A DNA stretch of 44,606 bases, from assembly GCF_000142905.1 (NCBI RefSeq), contig NW_013657660.1, positions 474,090-518,695 of the forward strand, given 5' to 3'. Source of the stretch: Thecamonas trahens ATCC 50062 (Eukaryota; Apusozoa; Apusomonadida; Apusomonadidae). Position numbers and translations under genes: made by a program. Positions 1 through 7,981 of this stretch are shown in pieces (position 1 is the first letter of the stretch; each line of letters begins with the position of its first letter). Under the pieces are notes generated by a model, which worked only from the letters and a program-made list of their open reading frames with translations, was not told the DNA's origin and did not search any database.

Positions 1-468
1 CGGGCAGGCTGGGGCCAGCAAGCCAAGAACATCGACGTCCTCGAGGGCCTACCCACCGAGGAGCGTATCGAGCTCATCCGCCGCAAGGTCAACGACGTTT
101 ACCGCAAGACAAAGGTCGGAACCTCGGAGATTCTCGACGTCATCCCCATGCTCACTAACATCGAGCGCCGCCTGCAGGAGCTCTTTCGCCACGTCGCCGC
201 CCTCGACGAGTCAGAGGTCGAGGCCGAGGAGAAGGCCCGTGCCAAGCGTGAGAAGGAGATGAACCGCCGCAAGACAAAGCAGGAGCAGGCCGCCATCCTC
301 GCCCAGCGCAAGCTCGACCAGGATCGCCGCGCCCGCCTCCCGCTCAAGCGCAAGGTCGGTAAGCCGCTCATGCGCCGCTCCAACCCGCACACCAAGAAGC
401 AGACAAAGGTCGACTCGGACGCCGAGAAGCAGCAAGACGCCGAGATGTACCGCTACTTTTTCCTCTGA
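1..468 (+). CDS. CFAP100: CFAP100/CCDC37-like axonemal coiled-coil protein, 3' end only
   Basis: The reading frame is open from base 1 to a TGA at 466-468, giving the last 155 residues of a protein that starts outside the window. The visible part is a charged helical coiled coil (MLTNIERRLQELF, then a Glu/Lys/Arg-rich stretch) followed by a basic tail with KRKVGKPLMRRSNP. A helix, then a KKTG-like segment and a short basic RS-rich motif, is the tail layout I associate with the CFAP100 (CCDC37, Chlamydomonas MIA1) family of the modifier-of-inner-arms complex, which helps control inner dynein arms on the axoneme. The family call rests on this C-terminal pattern alone; another DUF4200-type ciliary coiled-coil protein is possible. 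The gene converges on the PLP-enzyme gene with 42 bp between the stop codons. Confidence 0.55.
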   Translation, partial: RAGWGQQAKNIDVLEGLPTEERIELIRRKVNDVYRKTKVGTSEILDVIPMLTNIERRLQELFRHVAALDESEVEAEEKARAKREKEMNRRKTKQEQAAILAQRKLDQDRRARLPLKRKVGKPLMRRSNPHTKKQTKVDSDAEKQQDAEMYRYFFL

Positions 469-510
469 GCTACAGTAAACGCCGTTCGCTGTCGCCACCC
501 GCCACTGCCC

Positions 511-1740
511 TCACATCCGGCTCCCACTCGCGCACAGCCGACACCGCACCCGATGCTCACAGAGCCACGCCCCGAGCACAGCCAGGAAGACATCCACCTC
601 GGCTGCGGTGTTGTACACGTACGGCGCCACCCGGAGCCCACCCGATCGCGCAGAGACCACGATGCCGGCGGCCTTGAGCGCAGCCGCCGCAGCCTCGGCG
701 CAGCCTTGGGCCCCAAGCCCCAAGCCGACCACATGCGGCGCGTGGCAACGGGGGACACGCAGCCCGAGTGCCCGCCCACCGCTCGCCACTCGGTCGGTGA
801 GAGCCGAGACCGCGCCGGCAATCGCCGCCGGCCCGCCCCACTCGTTGATCAGCTCCAGCCCACAGAGCGCCACAGGAAGCACCACCGGGTTCGGCCGCCC
901 GCCGCCATCGAGTCCACTTCCAGTAGCCTTGACCGCGAGCGGGTAGCCAAAGCCGGGCTCGTACGGGAGGCAGCCGTCGGAGCTCCCGCCGGCACGTGCT
1001 CGCTCGTGGACGTCAAGTGGCGAGAGCAGCGCCCGCGCCCGAAGAGACACCGCCACCAGCGCCGCTCCGTACACACCACAAAGCCACTTGTGAACTGAGG
1101 CCACCGCTACGTCCACGCCCAGCTTGTTCACGTCGAGCGGGATGACGCCAAGTCCCTGGGTGGCGTCAACAACGAGCAAGGTCGACGGCGAGAGCGCGTC
1201 CCGCGCCGCCGCGATCTTGTTCAGCTCGATCAGCGTCCCGTCGGTCCATCGCAGCGGCGGCAGATTGATGACACTCACTGTGTTGCCTCCATGCTCCGCA
1301 TTTGCTTTCAGCTCGACCTCGACTTGAGCCGTTATCGCCTCGCTCGTCCCGTCCACAAACACAAGCTTGGCCCCGACCGCCTGCCACGGGAGCACCGCCG
1401 ACGAGTTCTGATCCGCCACGCACACGACTCGCAGCTCACCACCGGCCTCCTGAGCAACCTGGGCGAGGGATCGCGAAACAAGCGTCATACAATACGAGGT
1501 GGATGGCATAATGGCCACTTGATCGCCGCCGCTCTCGCTGCCGACCAGTGTGGCAAACGCCTCCCGCAGCGCATCAGGCCGCTTGTCGCCGTCGAGCTGC
1601 CATGGTAAGCACTTGGATTCCAGCGCAGCCTTGCCTACTGCAGCACATCGCTTCGGTAGCGGTGTCCGCGACGCGGCTGACAAGTAGATCGTGCCCCCCA
1701 TGTCCTCAAACGCGTCGTGCCACGGCGGCTCGCTTGCCAT
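511..1740 (-). CDS. Class-V PLP-dependent aminotransferase/cysteine-desulfurase-like enzyme
   Basis: This is a 409-residue protein. The open frame extends six codons further to a GTG at 1755, but the first ATG is at 1740 (MASEPPW), so I start there. The fold is the class-V (fold type I) aminotransferase superfamily. It has an N-terminal IYLSAASRTPLP segment, the cofactor-binding VVDATQGLG with Asp192 and Gln195 contacting the pyridine ring and phosphate side, and VASVHKWLCG with Lys218 as the Schiff-base lysine after His217. Length is typical for the family (about 400). No obvious catalytic cysteine loop of NifS/IscS is visible, so it is more likely a broad isopenicillin-epimerase/selenocysteine-lyase-like or kynureninase-like member than a true iron-sulfur desulfurase. 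Substrate is unknown. No targeting peptide is evident. Confidence 0.8.
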   Translation of the reverse strand: MASEPPWHDAFEDMGGTIYLSAASRTPLPKRCAAVGKAALESKCLPWQLDGDKRPDALREAFATLVGSESGGDQVAIMPSTSYCMTLVSRSLAQVAQEAGGELRVVCVADQNSSAVLPWQAVGAKLVFVDGTSEAITAQVEVELKANAEHGGNTVSVINLPPLRWTDGTLIELNKIAAARDALSPSTLLVVDATQGLGVIPLDVNKLGVDVAVASVHKWLCGVYGAALVAVSLRARALLSPLDVHERARAGGSSDGCLPYEPGFGYPLAVKATGSGLDGGGRPNPVVLPVALCGLELINEWGGPAAIAGAVSALTDRVASGGRALGLRVPRCHAPHVVGLGLGAQGCAEAAAAALKAAGIVVSARSGGLRVAPYVYNTAAEVDVFLAVLGAWLCEHRVRCRLCASGSRM

Positions 1741-2807
1741 CTGAAAAAAACCCACCCCAAGTCAAGTGTGCTGCTCGCCCGTGGCAGCAGCCGTAGCCAA
1801 CTTCAGCCGTCACTCCACGCTCACACACTGCATCGCACGCGCACAAGCTTACTGTCCAGTACACAGCATATCGGCCACGGAACAATTGCGGCTGCATCGC
1901 TTTGTGGCGCGAGGTCCGTCAGACAACGACTGAAACCGAAACGTACTCCTTACTAGACAACTCTCTTGCCGCCTGCGTAGCTGTCAACGCCACCGCAGCA
2001 GTCCATCCAACACTCCATCTCCTTGGATGACCTTTGCCGACACTCTATATGCCTATGAGTGGGTCGCTTGCCCTCTTGCCTGCAGCTCAAGTGCTCGGGA
2101 GCAGGCAGTGAAGTACATCAAGAGAAAAATTGTGCCCCTTGAAAGTGGGGTATGGTTTCACGCCGGGCCCCGCGTGCGTCGGCACGTGGCAACTCCCGCA
2201 CCAGCGGTCGACACACTCGCCAGCTCAGCACCCTCCGCAACCTTCGACCCGAAGCAGCCCGACCATGCGAGCCGAGGTAGTAACCAACGCATAAAAGGCA
2301 CCCCCAACATGCCATACATGCAAATACCTACTTAGGCTGCTTTGCCTGTGGGGAACTGCCTTTATTCTCTCCACAGCCTCCAACTCCACGCGGTGGTGCA
2401 AGACGACGAGGTGAGGAGAAGGAAAACTCAAGTTGGCGCCTCCTTCATCAGTCAAACAAACCATCAATTGATGGTTGCGCACCACAAACCTTCGACGTCA
2501 ACAACGACGGCAGCGTCGAGCGTCGACCGCATCACCTCGAGCTTGTTCAAGAGACAGACACAGCCACAGCCAAGAGTGTCCACCTTCCACACTTGACCCT
2601 CTACACTCTCCATCCACCCACCCACCCACCCATACCAACCCAACAGTCCTACAGCACCTCTTCATACCCCCCTCCTCTTCCCCCTCCGCCCTTTCAGCCG
2701 CTTCTCCCCGCCCTCTCTCTCCGGTCCCCGGTCCGGCTCCACCACCACCCAAATCCCTTCAACTTCAATCATATCCACAACGACAACGACACAAGGTCGC
2801 CTTCCAT
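1741..2807. other. Divergent intergenic region, no gene seen
   Basis: About 1.07 kb lies between the ATG of the PLP-enzyme gene (-) and the first ATG of the 2808 gene (+), so it should hold both promoters. It changes from mixed composition to strongly pyrimidine-rich (CCACCC, CCCTCC runs) between 2590 and 2760, probably the 5' untranslated region of the + gene. The + frame is open from 2475, but only from a TTG, and the translation of that stretch is Pro/Ser/His low complexity. I found no tRNA-like B box and no conserved coding segment. Confidence 0.5.
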
Positions 2808-5552
2808 ATGTCTACGCATACGCTTCCTGATGAGCTTATGCGAGGATCGTTGAAGCAATGGGCAACACGGATATGGACAAGGAACCGGTTGCCATCATGT
2901 ACCTTTGGTGATCAACTCAAGGCCATGAAGATGCGAAAGGTTGATCGTCGGTCTTTGTGGAATGCGCTCGTCTTTACACATGGTGAATCACAAGCTGCTC
3001 TTCGTGCTCTTGGTTGCGGCGACTCGTCGGTCTTGTCCAGTTTGAGCGAGTCGCACATGTCACCTCTGGTCGAGAGCGTTGCCAGATCCATGCCCGAGTC
3101 ATCCACTTCGCCGGTGGCATCGTCGGCTGGTCCTGCATCTGGTGTGCGACCCAAGTGGAGTAGCAAGCACTCGGCTTCGGCGTCTGCGCCTGCGCTGCTC
3201 TCACTCTCGGTCTCGGCGATGAAGCGGGCACAGCCTGCTGCGCTGCAAGTCTACCAGTCGGCGGTCATTGTCAAGGCGCCAACGGGATCGGGAAGCTCAC
3301 CCAAGACGGCCCAGCTACCACGGCTAGCGCCGCGATCGCCAGTCACCGCACTCTCGCTCTCGCCCAAGCGCCCGCGGTTCGAGCTCTCGCCGTCGGTCTC
3401 GGCCGAAGTCTCACCGGCAGGCACGCCCAGAGCCAAAGCGTCACGGGGCGGGAGCTCGCCAACAAGTTCCAGCCCGCCGACAAGCAGGCGCGCGTCGTCA
3501 AGGCGCAAGTCGCGCCGCGCGGCGGCAGCGACGCCGGCGAGCAAGCCCAAGCCGGTGGCAGCAGTCAAGAGCTCGTCGCGCGCAAGCGCCCGCAAGGCGC
3601 GCCAGTCGATCTCCAAGCTCGCGAAAAGCTCGAGTTCGAGCTCGAGCTCGAGCTTGGGCGGCGGCTCATGCTCCGACTCGGACTTTGGTCCCGATTTGTC
3701 CGGTGACGCGTCGTCGAGCTCGTACGATTCGGGAACCATGGATAATGGGTACATTGGGCCCGGGCGTGGACGTGGGCGCAGGCGTGTGCATGGGCATGGA
3801 AGCGGGCGCGGACGCGGGCGCGGGCGCGGGCGTGAACGTGGGCGGACGAGGTCGCAGACGAGCGAGCGGTCGGTCGGCTCGTTGCGGCGCGGGCGTTCGG
3901 CCGATGAGAGCGTCACGGCGTCGGCGGCTGGCGCAAAACGCAAGGTGCGGCAGAAAGGAGGAAAGGCGGGGCCACGGGTCAAGGGTGACGTGCCGGGCGC
4001 TGTGCCCGCAGCCGCCAATCTACTGAAGTGGCGGACCAAGCCGTACGTCGGGCGAGGCAAGGTGCGGACAACAGCCAAGGAGCGGAAGCTTGTGGCTGCG
4101 GCCGAGGCCTTTGCGGCCAATGCGCGCAAGTCGGCGCCGCCAGTCAAGACCTTTGAGCCGTTTGTCCACGGCTCGCTGGTCCAGGCCAACAAGCGATACG
4201 GCATGCTCTTTGCACAGATTCTCGGCTCGCTCCTCGACCGCGACCTGCGCAACTCGTTCATCGCGTCTGTGATGGAGCATCTGGCCGACGCCATGGGCCT
4301 CTCGTTCCACATTCCGGCATCCGAGTTTTGGGGACTGGAGAAGCAGGCAGTGACGCGGATGCTGCGCGCCATGGGCCTCGATGCGCAGTACGGAGTCATG
4401 GTGACCATGGACCGGTTACTGAAGGCCGTCCAGGCCGCGGCGCCCAAGGTGTGGGGCGTAATGGGTATGAAGAAGATCCATTTGCAGACGTACATCGGGC
4501 TCTGCTACTCTTCGCTCCCGCCAGAGCCGTCGCGGATGTGGCCCGAATACTACGCAACCCGCGAGGCGTGGGTCGCGTCGGGCTTTGAAGTCGCCAACCT
4601 GCTGTGGATTGTGAGGCAAGGCCGCAAGAAGCTCCACCGTGCGCCGTCGTACGCGCTCGTCCGCGAGTACCGGAGCTGGGACGATCCGCTCATCATGATC
4701 CTTGATCTCGAGACTCGGTGCCTTGTCCGGCAGTACGGACCCATCCCACTGCCGGAGCATGCGCCCGAGATCATCGACGTCAACGCCTCGCTCCTCTCGC
4801 CGCTGGCGGCAACGCGGATCTACTGCCGCACTCTCCGGGCGGCGCTCATTCCCCGCAGCGACATCGAGTTTGCGCACCAGTACTATCTCGTCGCCGCGGA
4901 GCTCATCCAGAAGCTCTCTGGCGCACCGGCCGACGGACCCGCTGCCGCCATGGCAGCGGCGCTCATCTCGAGCTGGGCTGCAAGCGACCATGGCTCGGGT
5001 GCCGCTGCTGGCGCCGCGCTCATTGTCCAGATGCTCAACATCTTTGGCTGCGGCTACGACTCGGGCTACTGTAGCTCTGTTTCCGCCCTACACGCTGCGC
5101 TCGTCGACATCTCGCCGACTGTCATGTCGGGCTTCACACTCGATCATCTCCAGACCTGGATCCTGATCTGTTTTACTGTCCAGCCGTCGCGCGAGGCATG
5201 GGAGCGGTTCTGCGTCGTCCGCGACGCGTGGGGGCAGGGCGACCGCGACTCGATTGACCTCATTGTCTTCTTTGACATCACCCGGCGCAAGATCCGGTAC
5301 GACCCGCAAAAGGGCATCCCGGAGCCGCTGGCCTGGGACGACCCCCTCATCCCGCTCATCACCCGCACTCCCGACGGCCGGCTTGTCCTCGACCGGGACG
5401 CCCCGCCTGCAGCATCAACCTCGCGCGCCCGTAAGGTCCGGCGAACGCTCGCCTCACGAGTCCGTGTCCCAGCCAGCGAGCGCGCTGATTGGCGACGTGC
5501 CAGCTCCCCGCTGCCAAAGTCATCGGCCACTCGCAAGCGCAAGCGGACATAG
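2808..5552 (+). CDS. Unrecognised nuclear-type protein with RG-rich region and a duplicated C-terminal domain
   Basis: This 914-residue protein starts at the first ATG of the frame (2808). Residues about 60-390 are Ser/Ala/Arg-rich disorder, including a poly-Ser run and a GRGRGRG-type RG tract with several basic clusters. From about residue 400 the protein becomes globular. That part contains a diverged tandem duplication: unit 1 runs from LQTY (about 559) through REAW to WDDPLI (624), and unit 2 from LQTW (781) through RDAW to WDDPLI (843), with equivalent spacing of 65 and 62 residues. The C-terminus ends in KRKRT, a nuclear-localisation-like motif. I do not recognise the family. RG tract, basic clusters and terminal NLS suggest a nuclear nucleic-acid-binding protein, which is inference. 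The stop codon lies inside a 41-bp tandem repeat. Confidence 0.8.
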   Translation: MSTHTLPDELMRGSLKQWATRIWTRNRLPSCTFGDQLKAMKMRKVDRRSLWNALVFTHGESQAALRALGCGDSSVLSSLSESHMSPLVESVARSMPESSTSPVASSAGPASGVRPKWSSKHSASASAPALLSLSVSAMKRAQPAALQVYQSAVIVKAPTGSGSSPKTAQLPRLAPRSPVTALSLSPKRPRFELSPSVSAEVSPAGTPRAKASRGGSSPTSSSPPTSRRASSRRKSRRAAAATPASKPKPVAAVKSSSRASARKARQSISKLAKSSSSSSSSSLGGGSCSDSDFGPDLSGDASSSSYDSGTMDNGYIGPGRGRGRRRVHGHGSGRGRGRGRGRERGRTRSQTSERSVGSLRRGRSADESVTASAAGAKRKVRQKGGKAGPRVKGDVPGAVPAAANLLKWRTKPYVGRGKVRTTAKERKLVAAAEAFAANARKSAPPVKTFEPFVHGSLVQANKRYGMLFAQILGSLLDRDLRNSFIASVMEHLADAMGLSFHIPASEFWGLEKQAVTRMLRAMGLDAQYGVMVTMDRLLKAVQAAAPKVWGVMGMKKIHLQTYIGLCYSSLPPEPSRMWPEYYATREAWVASGFEVANLLWIVRQGRKKLHRAPSYALVREYRSWDDPLIMILDLETRCLVRQYGPIPLPEHAPEIIDVNASLLSPLAATRIYCRTLRAALIPRSDIEFAHQYYLVAAELIQKLSGAPADGPAAAMAAALISSWAASDHGSGAAAGAALIVQMLNIFGCGYDSGYCSSVSALHAALVDISPTVMSGFTLDHLQTWILICFTVQPSREAWERFCVVRDAWGQGDRDSIDLIVFFDITRRKIRYDPQKGIPEPLAWDDPLIPLITRTPDGRLVLDRDAPPAASTSRARKVRRTLASRVRVPASERADWRRASSPLPKSSATRKRKRT

Positions 5553-5610
5553 TACCGATGCGTTTGCCCACACGCAAGCGCAAGCGGACATTGTGCGGGA
5601 TGCGTCTGCC
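5528..5610 (+). repeat. 41-bp tandem duplication covering a stop codon
   Basis: Two imperfect copies lie at 5528-5568 and 5569-5610. Both contain GCAAGCGCAAGCGGACAT and end in GATGCGTTTGCC or GATGCGTCTGCC. The TAG at 5550-5552 that ends the upstream gene falls in copy 1; in copy 2 the equivalent position reads T-T-G, so only one copy carries the stop. Confidence 0.85.
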
Positions 5611-5640
5611 CGACTGGAGAGACGTAAAGCGACATAGAGG

Positions 5641-5646
<6 letters not shown>

Positions 5647-5704
<58 letters not shown>
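5647..5704. repeat. (AG)29 dinucleotide microsatellite
   Basis: There are 58 bases of uninterrupted AG between two + strand genes, in the 5' flank of the 5900 gene. A short CA tract follows at about 5758-5776. Translations across it (alternating Arg-Glu or Ser-Leu) are repeat artefacts. Confidence 0.97.
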
Positions 5705-5706
<2 letters not shown>

Positions 5707-5899
5707 GCAGCTGTTGTTGAGGCGAGCAAGTGACGAGTGAGTCGTGTCGGGAGCAGACGGCACACACACACACGCACACTCGACTCAAGTCGCACCACGC
5801 ACACGGGCAGCCCACACATCCCACGGAGCGGTTTTGTGTGCAGTTGTGTGTGACAAAACACGGGATAGTCTTGTTGGTACACCGTCAAATACCACCACC

Positions 5900-7960
5900 A
5901 TGTCGCACTCTTCGAGTTCTTCTGGCCCTGGCAAGCTCCGTCGGCTCATCGAGGGCGGAGTCGGACCGACATTATCATCATCATCATCATCATTATCATC
6001 ATTATCATCATCATCATCATTGACTGCTTCTGGAAGATTAGAACGAGGAATGCGAGAATCGGAGATGGCAAAGATGGATGACTCGTCAAAGTCTTCTCGT
6101 GTTATGGAGAAGCCGGGCTCCCCCTCCATGCGCTCAGAGTCGAGTGCAGGGGCGGGTGCGAGCAACGGATCTGATGGCGACGATGATGGCGCTGGCTCGA
6201 GCTCGTACAGAGGATCAAGCTCGGGGAATGAGAGTGAGTGGAGGTATTCGCATGAGGCTGGTGACCGATCATCGGGATCGTCGGGATCGTCGGGATCGTC
6301 GGGATCGTGTGCGGCGTCGTCATCGCCGCGAGCGCTGCTGCCGTCGCGATCGCAGCATAATGCTGGATCTGGTAGTCCCGAGTCGACGAGCTCAGAGTCG
6401 ATAGCCGATATGCAGTTGTCACCGCTGAAGACGCCGAGGTCGCGAGAGCCAGCCCGGCGGGGCTCGCGGTCGTCGAGGAGGGTTCTCACGCTGTCGGACG
6501 AGAAGAGAAAGGAGCAAGCAAGAAGGGAGCGTGACGAGGCGTTAGCGCAGATGAGCGAAGAGATGCGCGAGGTGCTGTTTGGCGACGAGCTTGATGACTA
6601 CGACGGCTTCTCCATGGCGGACCTCCGCGACGACGACCCGGAGCAGGAGCAACGCCAGGCTGAGCTCGCAGAGTATGTGGCGGAGCAGACGAGAGCGCTA
6701 GATGAGGCCGTAGCGGCTGCCGAGAAGCCCCAGACTGAGGCCACAACGTCGGTCATCGAGAGCAGCCACATCACCGCTGGTATCATCGACCCACTGATTG
6801 GTGTTGACGTCGTGGTGGCACAGCAGCATGTTGTGCCGCTGAACTTTCCGCTCGAGGCCGGGCTTGCCACCGACGGGCTCGACCAGACCGCGCTCCAGGC
6901 GGAGATTGCGGTGCTTGACCGCGACTCGCTGACGGCTTTATTTGGCGAGCCGCTGCCGAGTCCACTTCTGGCCTGGCTATCTTCGGTGGTGGCGTACGGC
7001 TCAGACCGGCACGTCGTGCTTGCGGCGGCTGAGACGCTGTGCGCTGTTGCCGGCCTTGCCGAGCCGCTGCCGAGCGTCTCAGCCTGGGTTCAGGTCCTGG
7101 CCAACTATGGCTGCCCGACAGGCAGCGAAGAGCAGCCCAATGCGATCGCCCACGGGCAGCTGGGAGTTGTCCGATCTGGACCTCGTCTCACACCGTCGAG
7201 TGCCGACAGCGCGGTGGACGATGCGCTCTACGGCAACATCCGCGGTGTGCTGCGGGTGCTGGCGTGCGGGTTGGCAAGCAGCAGCATTGCAAGCGGCGAG
7301 GGCGAGGCCGGTGATGCAGCGTGCGTTGCACTCGGCACCGCGCTCCTTGCGCTTTACACCGACATGCGGCAGTCGCTCGTGTGGGCCGATGTAAGCTCGG
7401 CGTTGGGCGCGCTTCTCGGCATCTGCTGTGGGCGGAGCAGGGCGACGGACGCACTGGTGGCGACAGCAGGCGAGATGATGAGCGGCGCTTCGGCGATGGC
7501 CGACCACGTTGTGCGGCTGTTGCCGGGCGAGACGCGCGCGGCGCGGGCGTTTGTGCAGCGTGTCGCCGGCGAGCTGGTGGTGCGGCAGCTCGCGCCGATT
7601 GCGGCGCTGGGGGAGGGCTCCGGGCGAACAGCGCCGTCGAGCATGTGCGATGACGAGCTGGCGGGCGAGGTGCAGCGGGCTCTAGATACGCTTGCGCTGG
7701 CCTCGGTAGGTGTTCGGAGCCGGGAAGCAGCGCCGCTGTTGAGCCCGCTGTGGGCGGCGGCGCGGGCGCTGCCGCTGCTGCTAGGAAGCCGCAGTGATGC
7801 GCGCGAGAGCAAGTCATTTGTAGCACGCCTCGGCGCGCTGACCACAGCGCTCGACGAGGGGCTCAGCTGGCTGGCGCGGGCAAACCACTATGTGTCTGTC
7901 CCGCAGTTGGCGCTGGGTGACGCACAGATTCTGATGGAAGAGGTTGCCGAAGAGATGTGA
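5900..7960 (+). CDS. Ser-rich N-terminus plus alpha-helical domain; possible SLF2/FAM178-type protein
   Basis: The protein has 686 residues. The frame opens at a GTG (5744), but the first ATG is at 5900 in a strong context (ACCACCACCATG). The first 220 residues are Ser/Gly disorder built partly from a TCA trinucleotide repeat and a 9-bp GGGATCGTC repeat. Around residues 205-240 there is a charged helix, then an acidic DDYDGFSMADL segment. From about 280 to the end it is an all-helical, Ala/Leu-rich HEAT-like domain without obvious catalytic residues. Long disorder followed by a helical domain resembles SMC5/6 localisation factor 2 (FAM178), including a hydrophobic SPLLAWLSSVV helix, but the likeness is faint and I would not transfer the name. 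It converges on the next gene with 21 bp between stops. Confidence 0.75.
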   Translation: MSHSSSSSGPGKLRRLIEGGVGPTLSSSSSSLSSLSSSSSLTASGRLERGMRESEMAKMDDSSKSSRVMEKPGSPSMRSESSAGAGASNGSDGDDDGAGSSSYRGSSSGNESEWRYSHEAGDRSSGSSGSSGSSGSCAASSSPRALLPSRSQHNAGSGSPESTSSESIADMQLSPLKTPRSREPARRGSRSSRRVLTLSDEKRKEQARRERDEALAQMSEEMREVLFGDELDDYDGFSMADLRDDDPEQEQRQAELAEYVAEQTRALDEAVAAAEKPQTEATTSVIESSHITAGIIDPLIGVDVVVAQQHVVPLNFPLEAGLATDGLDQTALQAEIAVLDRDSLTALFGEPLPSPLLAWLSSVVAYGSDRHVVLAAAETLCAVAGLAEPLPSVSAWVQVLANYGCPTGSEEQPNAIAHGQLGVVRSGPRLTPSSADSAVDDALYGNIRGVLRVLACGLASSSIASGEGEAGDAACVALGTALLALYTDMRQSLVWADVSSALGALLGICCGRSRATDALVATAGEMMSGASAMADHVVRLLPGETRAARAFVQRVAGELVVRQLAPIAALGEGSGRTAPSSMCDDELAGEVQRALDTLALASVGVRSREAAPLLSPLWAAARALPLLLGSRSDARESKSFVARLGALTTALDEGLSWLARANHYVSVPQLALGDAQILMEEVAEEM
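5971..6021 (+). repeat. (TCA)n trinucleotide repeat encoding poly-Ser
   Basis: A run of ATC/ATT triplets near the start of the 5900 gene is read in frame as serine with occasional leucine. Confidence 0.9.
6274..6309 (+). repeat. 9-bp repeat encoding Gly-Ser-Ser
   Basis: Four consecutive copies of GGGATCGTC (the last ending in G) are read as repeated Gly-Ser-Ser in the disordered N-terminus of the 5900 gene. Confidence 0.9.
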
Positions 7961-7981
7961 GGCCGAGCCAGTGGATGGGGT

